The notes below the pieces were generated by a model. That model had not been told where the DNA came from, made no database searches, and saw only the letters and a program-made list of their open reading frames with translations. Source: Eonycteris spelaea (lineage: Eukaryota; Chordata; Mammalia; Chiroptera; Pteropodidae). Taken from it: a stretch of 64,000 nucleotides of DNA. Positions 44,818 to 55,699 of the stretch are shown one piece after another; positions within the stretch are counted from its first letter, which is position 1, and the number at the start of each line of letters is the position of its first letter. Where the stretch lies: assembly GCA_003508835.1 (NCBI GenBank), contig PUFA01000012.1:18580001-18644000 (forward strand). The letters are read 5' to 3'. The position numbers were made by a program, and so were the translations under genes.

Positions 44818-44825
44818 CTCTAGCC

Positions 44826-45205
44826 CTTTGCCCATGCACATCAAGGTATTTCCAAACAAAACTCTAATGGAAAAGGCACAAGCCAGAGTTGATACAACGA
44901 CAGGCGAGTCTCAATTTTATCGTGTCTTAACTGTAACATTCTGAGAATATTACTTAACTTCTCCATGTTTGGGGTTCTTTCTTTGGAAAACCTAGGGAAT
45001 AGGATCTCCCTTACAGGATATTGAGGATAAGTGATTTCAAGTATATAAAAGATGATTGGGTAAAAGAGACAATGTATGTAAATGAGATAATATAAGTGCA
45101 TAATATATTTCGGTTTTTTCACATGAGTTTACTTCTAACCTGTCCAACTAGATGACTGTGATTTTTTTTTAAGGCTGAACTCTTGACATTCATTGCCCTT
45201 GTTTC
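44826..45205. other. No recognised feature
   Basis: Unassigned. A minus frame of 93 codons at 44841-45122 is AT-rich and unrecognised. Confidence 0.5.
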
Positions 45206-45207
45206 TC

Positions 45208-45334
45208 TAGATCCTAGAAAGAAAGAAAAAAAAAAGAGAGAGAAAGAAAGGGAGAAAGAAAAAAGGAAGAAAGAGAGACACAAAAGGAAGAAAGAAAAAG
45301 AAAGGTAGAAAGGAAGAAAGAGAAAGAAAACAGG
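45208..45334. repeat. GAAA/GGAA purine-rich repeat
   Basis: About 125 bp almost entirely A and G on the plus strand. The minus frame at 45119-45337, rich in Phe, Leu and Ser, is a by-product. Confidence 0.95.
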
Positions 45335-46104
45335 CAATCATTATTCAAGAGAATCAGAAATACATAAAGAGGATGGGACTTACCATCTCTGCAAAATGAT
45401 AAGGAAAATTGCTTTGAGGCAACAGGGTAAAAGAGAGCTCCCTATACTCTGGAAAAATGAGATATGAGAAGCAAATGAGAAGGGCTGTAAATCACTGGAT
45501 AATCAAAGCTAAAGCTATTCTGCAGGGCCCAGTGGAAAGCTATAAGAAGGAAAGTAAGCTCAACAAGCTGTGACTGAAAAAGCACAAAGCCAAGTCTTGA
45601 AACTGAAAGGATTCATCTTGATATTTCTGATGGCATTCAATAGTGACTGCTGTTTTCCTCTGGGAATTGGGAGGAGGGGACTCTCGTTGGATGTTCTTGT
45701 ACAAGGAGAAAGAGAACTCGAACATATTTTTTCTCTCCACTGCATCCTGAAAATTGAATTGTGATGATAAAGATCAGGCAATTGTGCTGAAGCATTGAAC
45801 TCTTTATGAAATAATAGCCCAAGTGCTGAACTCTAATCTCGTTGCCCTCTTTGTTGAAAAAGGGAAGAATTTAGCTATCACCTGACTCTGTACAGGTAAG
45901 AAGATGAAGCATTAGTCACTCTATGACCTGTGGACAAAGTTCTCTCTGACAAAGGGAGCCAGTGAGGCAATCATTCTAACATAGAAAGGCAAAGGTGACT
46001 ATGTGTATCCAGAAGAGAGAAAATTCTTGGAGGCGAAGCTGGGTAAGAATAGAAGGGTGAAGGATGAGGAATTGGCTGGTTGTGGAGATGAGTGCAACAA
46101 AATG
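45335..46104. other. No recognised feature
   Basis: Unassigned. Several short overlapping frames occur on both strands, none with a domain. Confidence 0.5.
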
Positions 46105-46774
46105 ATAGACGGACTTCAGCTCTTATCCAAAAAGGATTTAGGAAGGGAAAAAAGCTTGGAATCCAGTTTGGGTGAGCAATTATAAAAGCTGTTGATGTCC
46201 CATCCTCCTGCAGAAAGTAAAGTACATGAATTTTGGCAGCAGAGACAATCTGGCAAATACAGGGAATTCTGGATAAAATGTAATTGTTTGTGGACTTAGC
46301 GCTCAGTAGTGTCATTGGCATCAACTACAAAAAAGATTCTGGACTCAATGCAAAGGCTATAGGAACTTCCCACTGGTTCCAGTAACTAACACATGCTAGG
46401 CTGAATACAGGTTGATTTTCCCACTGATAATACCACAATTTTTTTTTCTGAATGTCATATCTGAGGCCTTGTTCGTCCCTTCTTATAGAGCAGAGAGCAG
46501 ATAGGCCATCTTGAATCTTTTCAAATGCTAAGAAGTTTTTATGGTGAGGGATGTGATCCAGGTGGCCCAACTCATATCTGCTCACCGATGGTGGCAGAAA
46601 ATGAATTTTTTTTTTTTTTAAAAGACTAGTTATTAGCAGAAAACTTGAAAGCATGATTGGTTCTTTCCTTAGGCTGCTCACTTCTCTATCTGAAATTCTA
46701 GGTGTGATTTCTCCCCAAAGTAGCTGGAGTGGTTTCCCATAATGATTCTGGACAATACATACACAGACATGCAA
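45971..46774 (-). other. Long minus-strand open stretch, not called as a gene
   Basis: Two abutting frames in the same phase (46774-46325 and 46324-45971) are separated by one TAG, giving about 267 sense codons. I recognise no domain, signal peptide or catalytic motif. The second frame starts at TTG, and half of it lies in arm 1 of an inverted repeat. It is either chance or a decayed element. Confidence 0.3.
46105..46289. repeat. Unidentified inverted-repeat pair, arm 1
   Basis: Reverse complement of 47179-47358 at roughly 75-80% identity by eye. Shared words (plus sense here) are 'aaggatttaggaa', 'gtttgggtgagcaa', 'aaaagctgttgatgtcccat', 'cctgcagaaag' and 'agagacaatctg'. Confidence 0.8.
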
Positions 46775-46779
46775 ATGCG

Positions 46780-47178
46780 ATGAAAATCACACTAGGTCAT
46801 TGAGAACTGTAGGCACTGGTAGGTGACAGATGTAAAAGGAATGTGATCCTGCGTGATGGAGTCTTTACTTAATCTTTAAAAACTGAGTCAAAATGTGTCT
46901 TCTATTTTGAACTTAATGATGTATTTATAAGAATGTTATACTAATCTGAATGCAATTACTCAATAACTACTCAGAGCATTATACATAGTTGTATAATTCT
47001 GAAGAATTATTTAGTTAATCAAATCAAAGAGATGTCAAAATGTTCAAAAGGTCAAATGGCAATGTCAAAGCTAATGAAACCTTAGAGAAAAGATCAAATG
47101 GACCCAAAAGAACTAGTTAGTGATAAGGGAGATGGACAACCCTGAAGGAAAAGATGATTGCAAAAGAGATGAAGAGTG
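46780..47178. other. No recognised feature (spacer of the inverted pair)
   Basis: AT-rich sequence between the two arms. No element recognised. Confidence 0.45.
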
Positions 47179-47358
47179 AACAAAATTTTTTTTGAGAATT
47201 TTCTTTATTAAGCAGATTGCCTCTGTTGCCCAAATTTATGTACTCTGCTTTCTGCAGGATGATGGGACATTAACAGCTTTTAGCGTTGCTCACCCAAACT
47301 ATCTGATTCTTGGCCTTTTTCTTTCCTAAATCCCTTTTGAGTGAGAGCTGGAGTCTAT
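47179..47358. repeat. Unidentified inverted-repeat pair, arm 2
   Basis: Partner of 46105-46289 in opposite orientation, 0.89 kb away. No coding frame shared by both arms was recognised. Confidence 0.8.
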
Positions 47359-47742
47359 CTATAAATAACAAAGTAGAAAGAATGAATTTGGATAATCCAT
47401 AAGCAGTGATCTACATAAGTGCAATTCATGTTAGGAAATGACCACAATTGGGAAGTGAATTTATTCTTTTTTTCTGACATTTTGATACAAATACCCTTTT
47501 CATATTCAGAATAAGACAATTTCCCATTACTTTAGCCTTTTCATGATCAATAACAAATATATATGGCGAGGGGGGGCAGGAGAGAAGGGAATATCTGACA
47601 AAATCTGCTTATACATTCTGAAACTCTATGGTGCTTACTCAAAGCAGTCAACCATTGGTCTCATTAAGTGTGGTTATCTAAGAATAGAATTGCTAATTAA
47701 ATTTAAAATCAAGTTTTTAGATCAGTATGTAAAATACATAAA
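47359..47742. other. No recognised feature
   Basis: Unassigned. The plus frame at 47543-47854 runs on into the LTR and is not a gene. Confidence 0.5.
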
Positions 47743-48299
47743 TGTCTTAATTTTCTGTTGTTGCATAACAAATCGCCACAAACTCAAGGGCTTAAAACAA
47801 TACACACTTCTTATCTCACGGTTTCTGTGGGTCAGGAGTCCAGGCACGGCTTAACTAGGTTATCTGCTCTGGAGATCACAATGCTGCCCTCAAAGTGCTG
47901 GGTGAGGGTGTGGTCTCTGCTAGAAGCTCAACTGGGGAAGAACCCACTTCCAATCAGATGTTGGCAGAATTCATTTACTTGTGGTTGTTCAGGTAGAGGT
48001 CCCTGGTTTTTTGCTAGCTATGGTCTGGAGGACACCCTCAACTCCTAGATCCTTTTTACATGGGCTTTCCAACATGGCCATCTACTGAATTAAGCTAGAA
48101 GAAGAATGTCTACAGGAAGTCTGCTAGCAAGATGGAGGTTTATACAACATAATGTAATCATGAGAACGACATCTCATTACCTTCACCATATTTTCTATTG
48201 TTTAGAAGCAAATCACAGGTCTCATTTTCACTCAAGGAGAGAGTGTTACACAAGGTTGTGAATGTCAGGAAACTTAAATCATGGAAGGCTGTCAGCACA
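47743..48299 (-). mobile_element. MaLR/MLT1-type LTR
   Basis: It starts 'tgtcttaattttctgttgtt' and contains 'ttatctcacggtttctgtgg', 'ctcaactggggaagaaccca', 'cttgtggttgttcaggtaga' and 'aaggttgtgaatgtcagg'. TG...CA ends fit, with an imperfect 5-bp flank (ataaa at 47738-47742, gtaaa at 48300-48304). Solo LTR. Confidence 0.8.
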
Positions 48300-48304
48300 G
48301 TAAA

Positions 48305-49604
48305 TACTGCATAGAAAATATTCAATTTCTAAATATTAAGAACTTCTGAAAGGGTATATATTTTTCTCAGGAATTAAGTAGAAACACCTATCTGATGGCC
48401 ATGGACCCCAAGTGGCAATGACTGTTCTCCTCTAACGCTCTCTTACGCATTTGTGGTCTGTGTTTCCACAGTTTAACTTGGAAAGAATCCACCTTCCCAG
48501 ACAAATGTAGCAATGGCAACCAAGCCAAATATTCTATGGAGGGCATCTCAGCAGACACTTGGTCACCTCGGAGAAAGACCAAAGATGGCTTCCTTCCCCT
48601 CTGCACTTGAAAGTACACATGTACCAGAACCTTTTCTCTAAAAACTTAACTCTGTTTTTATCTGAGCAGGAAAGAAAACAATCAACTAACTAAAATAAAT
48701 TCATCGATGGCTTGTGAGCAGTATAGACTTACCATGACATCAACTTTATTTATTTTTACCTAGAGCTTCATGCCTGGATTTTCATAGATCCGGCTCCAAC
48801 TTTGTTTTATATCCTTGAAAATATCCTCAAATGCTAAGTAAACTAACAGTCTGAAGCAGAAACGGCTCTAGCCCCAACAATACCAAGATTGCTAATGAAA
48901 AAGATTTGACTGGATAAAAGTGCCTGAGATTTCTGGATGTCACCATTATGCGGTTATGCTTCAGTACTCTGAAATAATGGCACTTGAATCTCAGGTCTAC
49001 CTATCACTGTCTGAAGAGGAAAAAAAAATTGCTGAAGACATAAAATGCTGAGGAAAGGTGAGGGTATAGCTTCATTACTTTAAAATATGGTTTTATTTCA
49101 AGGCCACAGTGTAATTCTTTTTCTTTCTAGGACTAGGAGTTATTTAGTCTTATGTGCTCAAACTTTTCCTTCATAGCTTAATGTGAGAAAATCTCATTTT
49201 GCTTTGAAATTCTAGTTTTTGAGAAACTCTTCTCTATAAATGATGGGTTTCCTCACTCTTTCTGAAATGCATTTATTGTCTATAATAGAGAAACAGCAGT
49301 GTCCTGGTGTTCTGCAAGGAGAAATGCACCCAGGGCAGCAGCATATTAGTTCAAGTCTGAATAAGAAGCATCCTGAGGCATATAATGGGTCAGAAATGAG
49401 ATAACCGGGTATTATTATACACATACATTTTGTGTTTACTGACTCCTTTGTAACAGTTGGCACAATTAACAATCTTTTTCTCAAAACAAAAAAAAAAACC
49501 CTTTTATTTTAGGATGTTGTATGTCACTTATCCCACCCTATTTCACTTAATGGTATTCCCTGTTTTTAAAATCTACCTCTAATCCCTTGTTTTTTTACAG
49601 GTCG
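48305..49604. other. No recognised gene or repeat
   Basis: 1.3 kb of unassigned sequence. Minus frames at 48388-48618 and 49212-49484 have no recognisable domains. Confidence 0.5.
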
Positions 49605-49815
49605 TATGTGCGGTCTTCACCCATATTTAAATCCTGGTTCTGCTGCATACAAGCTATGCAAACCAGTCCATATGCTTAACTTCAGTGCACCTCAGCCTTC
49701 CCAGGTATAAAATGGGGCTAATGATAGCACCCTCTTAATTGTGTTGTGATGATTAAATTGACAGTACACATAAAATATAATCCTGGACAGTGCTTGGCCT
49801 ATGATAGGCCTCTCA
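49605..49815 (+). mobile_element. MIR SINE
   Basis: 'tatttaaatcctggttctgc', 'gtataaaatggggctaatga', 'gtgttgtgatgattaaattg' and 'gacagtgcttggcctatgat' are MIR blocks in order. Confidence 0.93.
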
Positions 49816-49849
49816 TATTCCTTTCCTTCCACCTGTTATCACCATCAGA

Positions 49850-50035
49850 GCCCTCATCTCCCCTGCAGCTTTGACAACTACTGCATTTAGATGATGCCCA
49901 AATTGAAATATTCAACCTTGGTATCTCACAGGCACCATTCTTACATCTTCAACTTCATGGCGGGCATTTCTCTCTGACAGTTTATTTGCTCCTCAACAAC
50001 AGTATGTCTAAAATCAATCTTATGCTGTTCTCCTT
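49850..50035 (+). mobile_element. Possible L2 fragment
   Basis: 'ggtatctcacaggcaccatt' and 'tctaaaatcaatcttatgct' loosely follow the L2 'catctcaaacttaacatgtccaaaacc' region. Weak. Confidence 0.35.
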
Positions 50036-50049
50036 GGGAAAAAAAAGAT

Positions 50050-50665
50050 TTTGAGAAATATTTGGGAGTTCTTCAAAAAGTTAAACCTAAAAATACCACA
50101 AGATCCAGCCATTTCAGTTCTGGTTATATACCCAAGAGAGCTGAAAATAAATATTCACGAAAAATTGTACATAAATGTTCATAGTATTATTCATAATAGC
50201 CCCAAATTGGAAACAACTCAATGTCCATCAACTGATAAATGAATAAATAAAATGTGGTATAGCTATACAATAGAATATTATTTAGCAATAAAAAGAAATG
50301 AAGTACTCACATATGCTACAACATGGATCAAGCTCAAAAACATGATAAGTGAAAGAATCCAGACACAATGTCCACATATCGTGTGATTCTATTTACAAGA
50401 AATGTCCAGAATAGGCAAATGCACAGAGACAGAAAGTAGATTAGTGGTTGTCAGGGCCTAGATGGGATGGAGGAATCAGGAGATGATGGGTAATTGGCAC
50501 AAGTTTTCTTTTTGAGGTGATAAAAATGTTCTGGAATTAGATGGTGCTGATGGTTGCATAACCTCATGAAAATGTTAAAAAACACTGAAATGTATACTTT
50601 AAAAATGTTAAAATGGTGATTTTTATGTTATGTGAATTTTATCTCAATTTTAAAAGAAGAAGAAA
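50050..50665 (+). mobile_element. L1M ORF2 tail and 3' UTR
   Basis: The frame at 50051-50242 reads the ORF2 end (FFKKLNLKIPQDPAIS...IYPREL). Next come 'caatagaatattatttagca', 'aagtactcacatatgctaca', 'agaaagtagattagtggttg' and 'tgttctggaattagatggtg', then the 3' terminus near 'tttatctcaattttaaaa'. Stops and indels show it is inactive. Confidence 0.92.
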
Positions 50666-51727
50666 AAGCAACTTCTGTGGACAAAGCAGAGACACTAGCG
50701 CATGGAAACAAGGAGAACTGGGCAAGGAGGTCTTCCTCTCCAGCAAATTAAGTCAGTCATTAGGGCCACTAGAATAAGGTCCTGAGAGGATGTCCCTATG
50801 CTCACTTCCAAGCAGTATTCAAAATCTGACTCCTCAAGTTTCAAGTGGGTTATTTATATAACCAAGCGGGGTATTTATGCAGCTTTGCTGAACTATATTC
50901 AAATCCATAACCTAAAGACCAAAAAAGGGGTGAAGGGCAAAGGGCGAAAATAGCCTAAGGAAGGACTTGAAATAGAAAAGAAGTTCCTCAGGGACATATT
51001 TATTATATTATTTATTGCCAGGTTCAACTGGAAGGGCAATAAATCATTTGCTCTGAATACATTTAATATTTCTAGTATTTTTTGTTTATGTCATTTTTTT
51101 TCTCCCTGCTTTTTCCTCTTTAATCAAAAGTTTAACCATCAAAGCAGTTAGGAGTTCTGGAACTTTACAACATTTTACAATTAAAGCAAAATCCATTCCT
51201 CACAAGAACTCAGCTTGAAGTCGGTTTCTTTGAAGGTAACCTGTCAGATGACCTGATTAAAGGTGATGAGAATATTTCAGGGAGTTTTCAAAACATGATA
51301 TACCTGCCTCTATCAAAATTTTATTTTCTGGTTTTGGAAACGTTCCCATGAAAAGGACCTGGGAGAAAAACATTCCCATATTGTGCCCTCAAATGTGGAA
51401 CAGATCTTAATAGCCACTGAGTAAAAGAGTCCATGTGTTCCCACAGATGGCTGTTGAAAAATGAATCATGCTTATCAATTTGAGAAAACAGAAAGAAAAG
51501 AACAAGGAGTATAGAACTTCATGCTTTGGCCAGGTAGTATTCAGGGTCTGATGAATGGCTAATGTCAAATAATCTGGATTTAGTTTGCTCTTTCCAAGTT
51601 CTTCTCTCTCCAACTCCAAATTTTATAATTAACAATATATCCAAAAGGCAGCCACTACTCTCTGATTGTCCATTGTACATCATGTGGTCTAAAAATGATT
51701 AGGAGAAGCTGATGTACCCTACCTGGT
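50666..51727. other. No recognised feature
   Basis: About 1.06 kb, unassigned. The minus frame at 51407-51619 has no recognised domain. Confidence 0.5.
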
Positions 51728-52114
51728 TGTATTAGTTTGCTAAGTCTACATAAAAAAGTACCACAGAATGAGTGGCTTAGACAACAGAAATGTGTCAACA
51801 GAGTTGATTCCTCCTGAGGGCTGTGAGGGAAGAAAAGGTCTGTTCTAGCATTCTCTCCCTGGCTAGTATATGGCCATCTTCTCCCTGTGTCTCTTTGTAT
51901 CATCTTTCCTCTCTTTGTGTCAGTCTTTGTGTCCATATTTCTCCTTTTTATAAGAATATTCATTATATTGGATTATAGCTGACCCATAATGATCACATTT
52001 TAACTTGATTACCTCTATAAAGGCCCTATCTCCAAATAAGGCTACATTCTGAGGTATTGGATGTTAAGAATACAACATATCTTTTTAGGAGAGAACACAA
52101 TTCAACCCATAACA
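51728..52114 (-). mobile_element. MLT1-type MaLR solo LTR with perfect 5-bp TSD
   Basis: 387 bp from 'tgtattagtttgctaagtct' to 'acaattcaacccataaca'. The flanks are ctggt at 51723-51727 and ctggt at 52115-52119, an exact 5-bp duplication of the ERVL kind. Internal 'ggccctatctccaaataagg' and 'attacctctataaaggc' are the inverted MLT1 blocks. No coding region. Confidence 0.93.
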
Positions 52115-52119
52115 CTGGT

Positions 52120-52734
52120 CTATGCAACTTAATGAAGATCTGAGAGACCCTTTCTCTTAACACCTAGGAAACCCACTGTTGGACTTGGACCTACAGGAGT
52201 TTTGTCCTGGCCAACCATGAAGGACTGAGACCAGGGGCTATAGAGTGGTTCAAAAAGAAGAATGGGCAAAGAGCATGGATAAAAGGATGTGAGGAATCCC
52301 CAGGAGTCCTGAGAACAAACCTGTAATCATGGAATCCAGCCAAACTAACTTAACAAAGGGAAAGATCGGACCTATGTTCTCAGCATACACTAGATGCTCA
52401 GCAAGAATCTGGCAAAGTGAAAAGAAATGCAGAATACCAAACTGGGCACAAATGCAAATCAAATGCAAGATAGGATTATATCATCAAGGAAGTCTCAGTG
52501 GCAGACACAAACTGACTCTGGCTGACTTAAATAGAAAACAAATCCATTAAGAGTATTGGAGATACCAGGAAACTTTGGGGATGGAATAATAGGTTCACTA
52601 TCTTGTTTGTGGTTGTGGTTTAACATGTATATACATATGTCAAAATTTATCCATATGCATTTTGCCATGCATTTTATTGTATGTCAGTTGTGTCTTAATA
52701 AAACTGTTTTTTAAAAAAGGTTTTGAAAACTTCT
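52120..52734. other. No recognised feature
   Basis: Unassigned. Overlapping opposite-strand frames at 52250-52550 are not gene-like. A 'taataaaactg' word at about 52697 is an isolated polyadenylation-like signal. Confidence 0.45.
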
Positions 52735-52953
52735 GTAAATCAACATAAATTGGGATAGCCACCCCAGGAAACAATTTGGCATTATCTATGAAAACTGGAC
52801 AAATGCACATCTTAAGACCTACCATTTTATTCCTAAGTAACCACCCAATAGAAATGCACCTAAATCTTCACCAAAAACATGTAAAGAATGTTCATAGAAG
52901 CACTATTCATATTAATCAAAAATGTAAGCTGCCTAAATGCCTATCAACAGTGT
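52735..52953 (+). mobile_element. Old L1M, left part (split by LTR)
   Basis: 'gggatagccaccccaggaaa', 'gaatgttcatagaagcacta' and 'gcctaaatgcctatcaacag' are ORF2 tail. It continues after the LTR at 53599. Confidence 0.8.
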
Positions 52954-52958
52954 AATAG

Positions 52959-53598
52959 TGTGTAGTATAGAGGGTTAACTCAGCAAACCTGGACTACTTA
53001 AACCCTGTATATTCCCAAAGTCTTCAGGGCTAGTCCTTAGCTTGATTCCTTGGAGATCTATGAGCCCTTGGAAAATCCTGCCTGGGGGCTATGCCAGTTA
53101 TTTTAAGCCACTAATGTGATTTTTGTGAATGCCTGTTTTTGTATGCCTGAGCCTTGGGGTGATGATGTATCAGTTTGACCTATAAAGGGGTGGAGATTGA
53201 GTGCTAAAGTCAGTCATGTGGTGCTGCATGTCTACTTGACTGATGTCAAAAAAAAAGAAAACAAACAAAAAACAAAAAACAAAACTACCTAGATATCAAG
53301 GCTTGAATGAACTTCCCTGAATGAACTTCCCTGATTGGCAACATTTGCAACATATCGTCACACATACTTGCTGGAAAAATTAAGCTGGTCTATACAAACT
53401 ACACTAGGAAGGAACAATTAGAAGCTTATGCCTACTTTCGTCTGAATTCAGCCCTATGCACCTGTTCCCTTTGCTGATTTCAACCTATATCCTTTAACCA
53501 AATAAACCTTAACCATGAGTATGACAGGTTTTCTGAGTTCTGTGAGTTTTTCTCTCTAATCACTGAATCTGAGGGTGGTCCTGGGGAACCCTGACGCA
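52959..53598 (+). mobile_element. ERVL-like solo LTR inserted in L1
   Basis: 640 bp with TG...CA ends ('tgtgtagtatag' to 'ccctgacgca'), flanked by a near-perfect 5-bp duplication (aatag 52954-52958, aatgg 53599-53603). It has a polyadenylation signal at 53501-53506 and a U5-like end 'cactgaatctgagggtggtc'. A 14-bp tandem duplication (tgaatgaacttccc, 53304-53331) and an A-rich expansion (53249-53285) lie inside. The exact family name is uncertain. No gag, pol or env remains. Confidence 0.8.
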
Positions 53599-53945
53599 AA
53601 TGGATAGATATTTATAGTATATTTATAAGATGGAATGCTTTACTGTTCCAATAAGAATAGACAAGCAACAACTATACAAAATAATAAGGATGAATCTCAT
53701 AAACATAATGTTGGACATACACAAAAGAATATGTGGTATGATTACACTAGTATAAAGTTTAAAAAAAAACAGGCACAACTAATCTGTGATGTTAAGAGTC
53801 ACAATTATGGTTGTTCTCGGATGGCAGAGGTTAATGGCTGGAGTAGGCATAAGGGAACTTCTAACATGTTGTTAATATTGTGTTTCTTGATCTTGGCACT
53901 GATTATAAACATGTATTCAGTTCATGAAAATCAGTTTGTAAAAAA
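53599..53945 (+). mobile_element. Old L1M, right part
   Basis: 'aatggatagatatttatagt', 'gatgaatctcataaacataa', 'agtataaagtttaaaaaaaa' and 'gcagaggttaatggctggag' continue the L1 of 52735-52953 into its 3' UTR. Confidence 0.8.
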
Positions 53946-53960
53946 TGATCGCTTATGTAA

Positions 53961-54002
53961 TTATATATATATATATAATATGTGTATATATAAATATATA
54001 TA
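53961..54002. repeat. (TA)n-rich microsatellite
   Basis: TA run with a TGTG interruption. Confidence 0.9.
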
Positions 54003-54560
54003 CTTCAATAATTGAAAACGTTGAAGAATATTGGACAGCATGCAGCATCTCTAGAAACTCTGGACAAACAGGCTAGCTGACTACACAGCTAAAAAAAAAA
54101 GTCCAAAATCTCACCACAGAACTGGTGAAAACCCCACTGCTGCACTGCTGGGTACCAAATGGCTATCTGCTAGGCCATCATTACTGTGACAACTAGGAAT
54201 GTTGCCTCTAAAAAATGGATGTACCTGCTCTCAGTGCTGCTGTTGCTTCCTGTTCCTAGAATGAACTCTGTGGGGTCTCTGCTTCTTCCCTGCACCTGCT
54301 TCTTCTTTAAAATGTAAAACAAGTGTGGGTATTGGTCATGGTCATGGATTAGGGCTGGGTCATGGGCTTTCATTTGAGCAGGAAGGATGCTAAAAATATT
54401 AGGCTGGCATTTTTAGTTTCCATGATGGAAGACTCTGCCTCATTAGAAAAAGTTACCGAAGTTAGATAGTTAAAAGAACAAGAAATGTGCACTAAGGATG
54501 TTTTGCATGTGGAGATCTAAACCAAGTTCAAAGAATGTTTATGTGACAGTCACTAAGTGA
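54003..54560. other. No recognised feature
   Basis: Unassigned sequence. The short minus frame at 54170-54373 is unremarkable. Confidence 0.5.
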
Positions 54561-54593
54561 ATATATATATATATAATATATATATATATATTC
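54561..54593. repeat. (TA)n microsatellite, near-palindromic
   Basis: 'gaatatatatat...atatatatattc': the run is bounded by gaa and ttc, so the whole tract is almost self-complementary. Confidence 0.9.
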
Positions 54594-54639
54594 AAACCTC
54601 ACAACTGTTCTGCAAGATAGTATAGTCCATGGATAGACC

Positions 54640-55640
54640 CCAGAAGTCCTCAAGGTGATTTGTGAACATTCAACTGAATACTGATCTGTCCATGCATGAT
54701 CTGCAAACTACCTGAGGCTACGGGAAAAAATCTGAAAGAATTAGAGAATAGTACCCTGTGCTCACACAGGGCCAGGAAAAGTACCTTTTCACAAGCTATA
54801 TGGGAAAAACTCATAAGTCTCAGGGCAATGGGTAGAAAACTCAGTAAGATCTTGCCTCGGTAGCAGGAAATAATTAGCTTAGTAGAACACAGCTATGTGC
54901 CCACCTAGTAAGTCACAAAAGCAAGACCCAGAAAGATCAAACTGTATCCAAGTCACTTAATCTTCCAGAATAAAGTTCAAGAATATTTACAAGAATACAA
55001 AAATATACAGTATCTAACACAGTAAATTTTACAATGTCTAGCATCCAAACACAGATTACCAGGCAAATAAAGAAGTAGGCAAACATGACCCATAATGAGA
55101 ATTGTCAATTAATTGAAACTAACTCAGAATTAACATAGATTTTAGAATTATAAGATGAGAGCATTAAAACATATTATAACTGTATCCATATGTTCAAAAT
55201 GTTAAGTAGAGACAGAAAATATAGAAATAATAATAAAAGAAGCAAGGACTTCTAGTGAGAAAAACGATAATGACTGAGATGAAAAATTGACTGACAGATT
55301 AGATTAACGAAGAAAAAGATTTGAAGACAGCAATAGAAGTTATACAAAGTGAAACATGGAAAGAAAAAAAGACTATAAAAAAAGCAAATCACTGTGTTGT
55401 GGGAAAACTTCAAGTACTCTGATTGATATACATGTTTTTGGAGTCTCTGAAAGTGGGGGAGGGCTGAAGAAATATTTGAAGAAATAATGGCCAAAAACCT
55501 TCCAAACTATGAAAGCTGTAAACCCACAGGTCAAAGCTTAATGAACAATAAGCACAAGAAACATGAAGTAAACGACACCAAGACACATCATCGAGTTGCT
55601 CATAACCAGCGTTATAAAAAAAAGCTTAAAATCATTTGGA
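54640..55640 (+). mobile_element. HAL1/L1 ORF1-region relic
   Basis: The later half follows L1-family ORF1 order: 'atttgaagacagcaatagaa', 'acaaagtgaaacatggaaag', 'gatatacatgtttttggagt', 'gaagaaatatttgaagaaat', 'gtaaacccacaggtcaaagc' and 'agacacatcatcgagttgct'. The frame at 55487-55690 keeps only part of it. In its HAL1 form this element carries ORF1 alone. Earlier sequence (54640-55200) is a weaker match. Confidence 0.7.
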
Positions 55641-55699
55641 GAGTCTTTCAGTCACTGGACAGATCTAGGACTGTGTTCTGGCACTTATAAGTTTTTATT

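Noticed and set aside
45119..45337. Phe/Leu/Ser-rich minus frame as a hydrophobic membrane protein
   Set aside because: It is the translated complement of a GAAA/GGAA purine tract.
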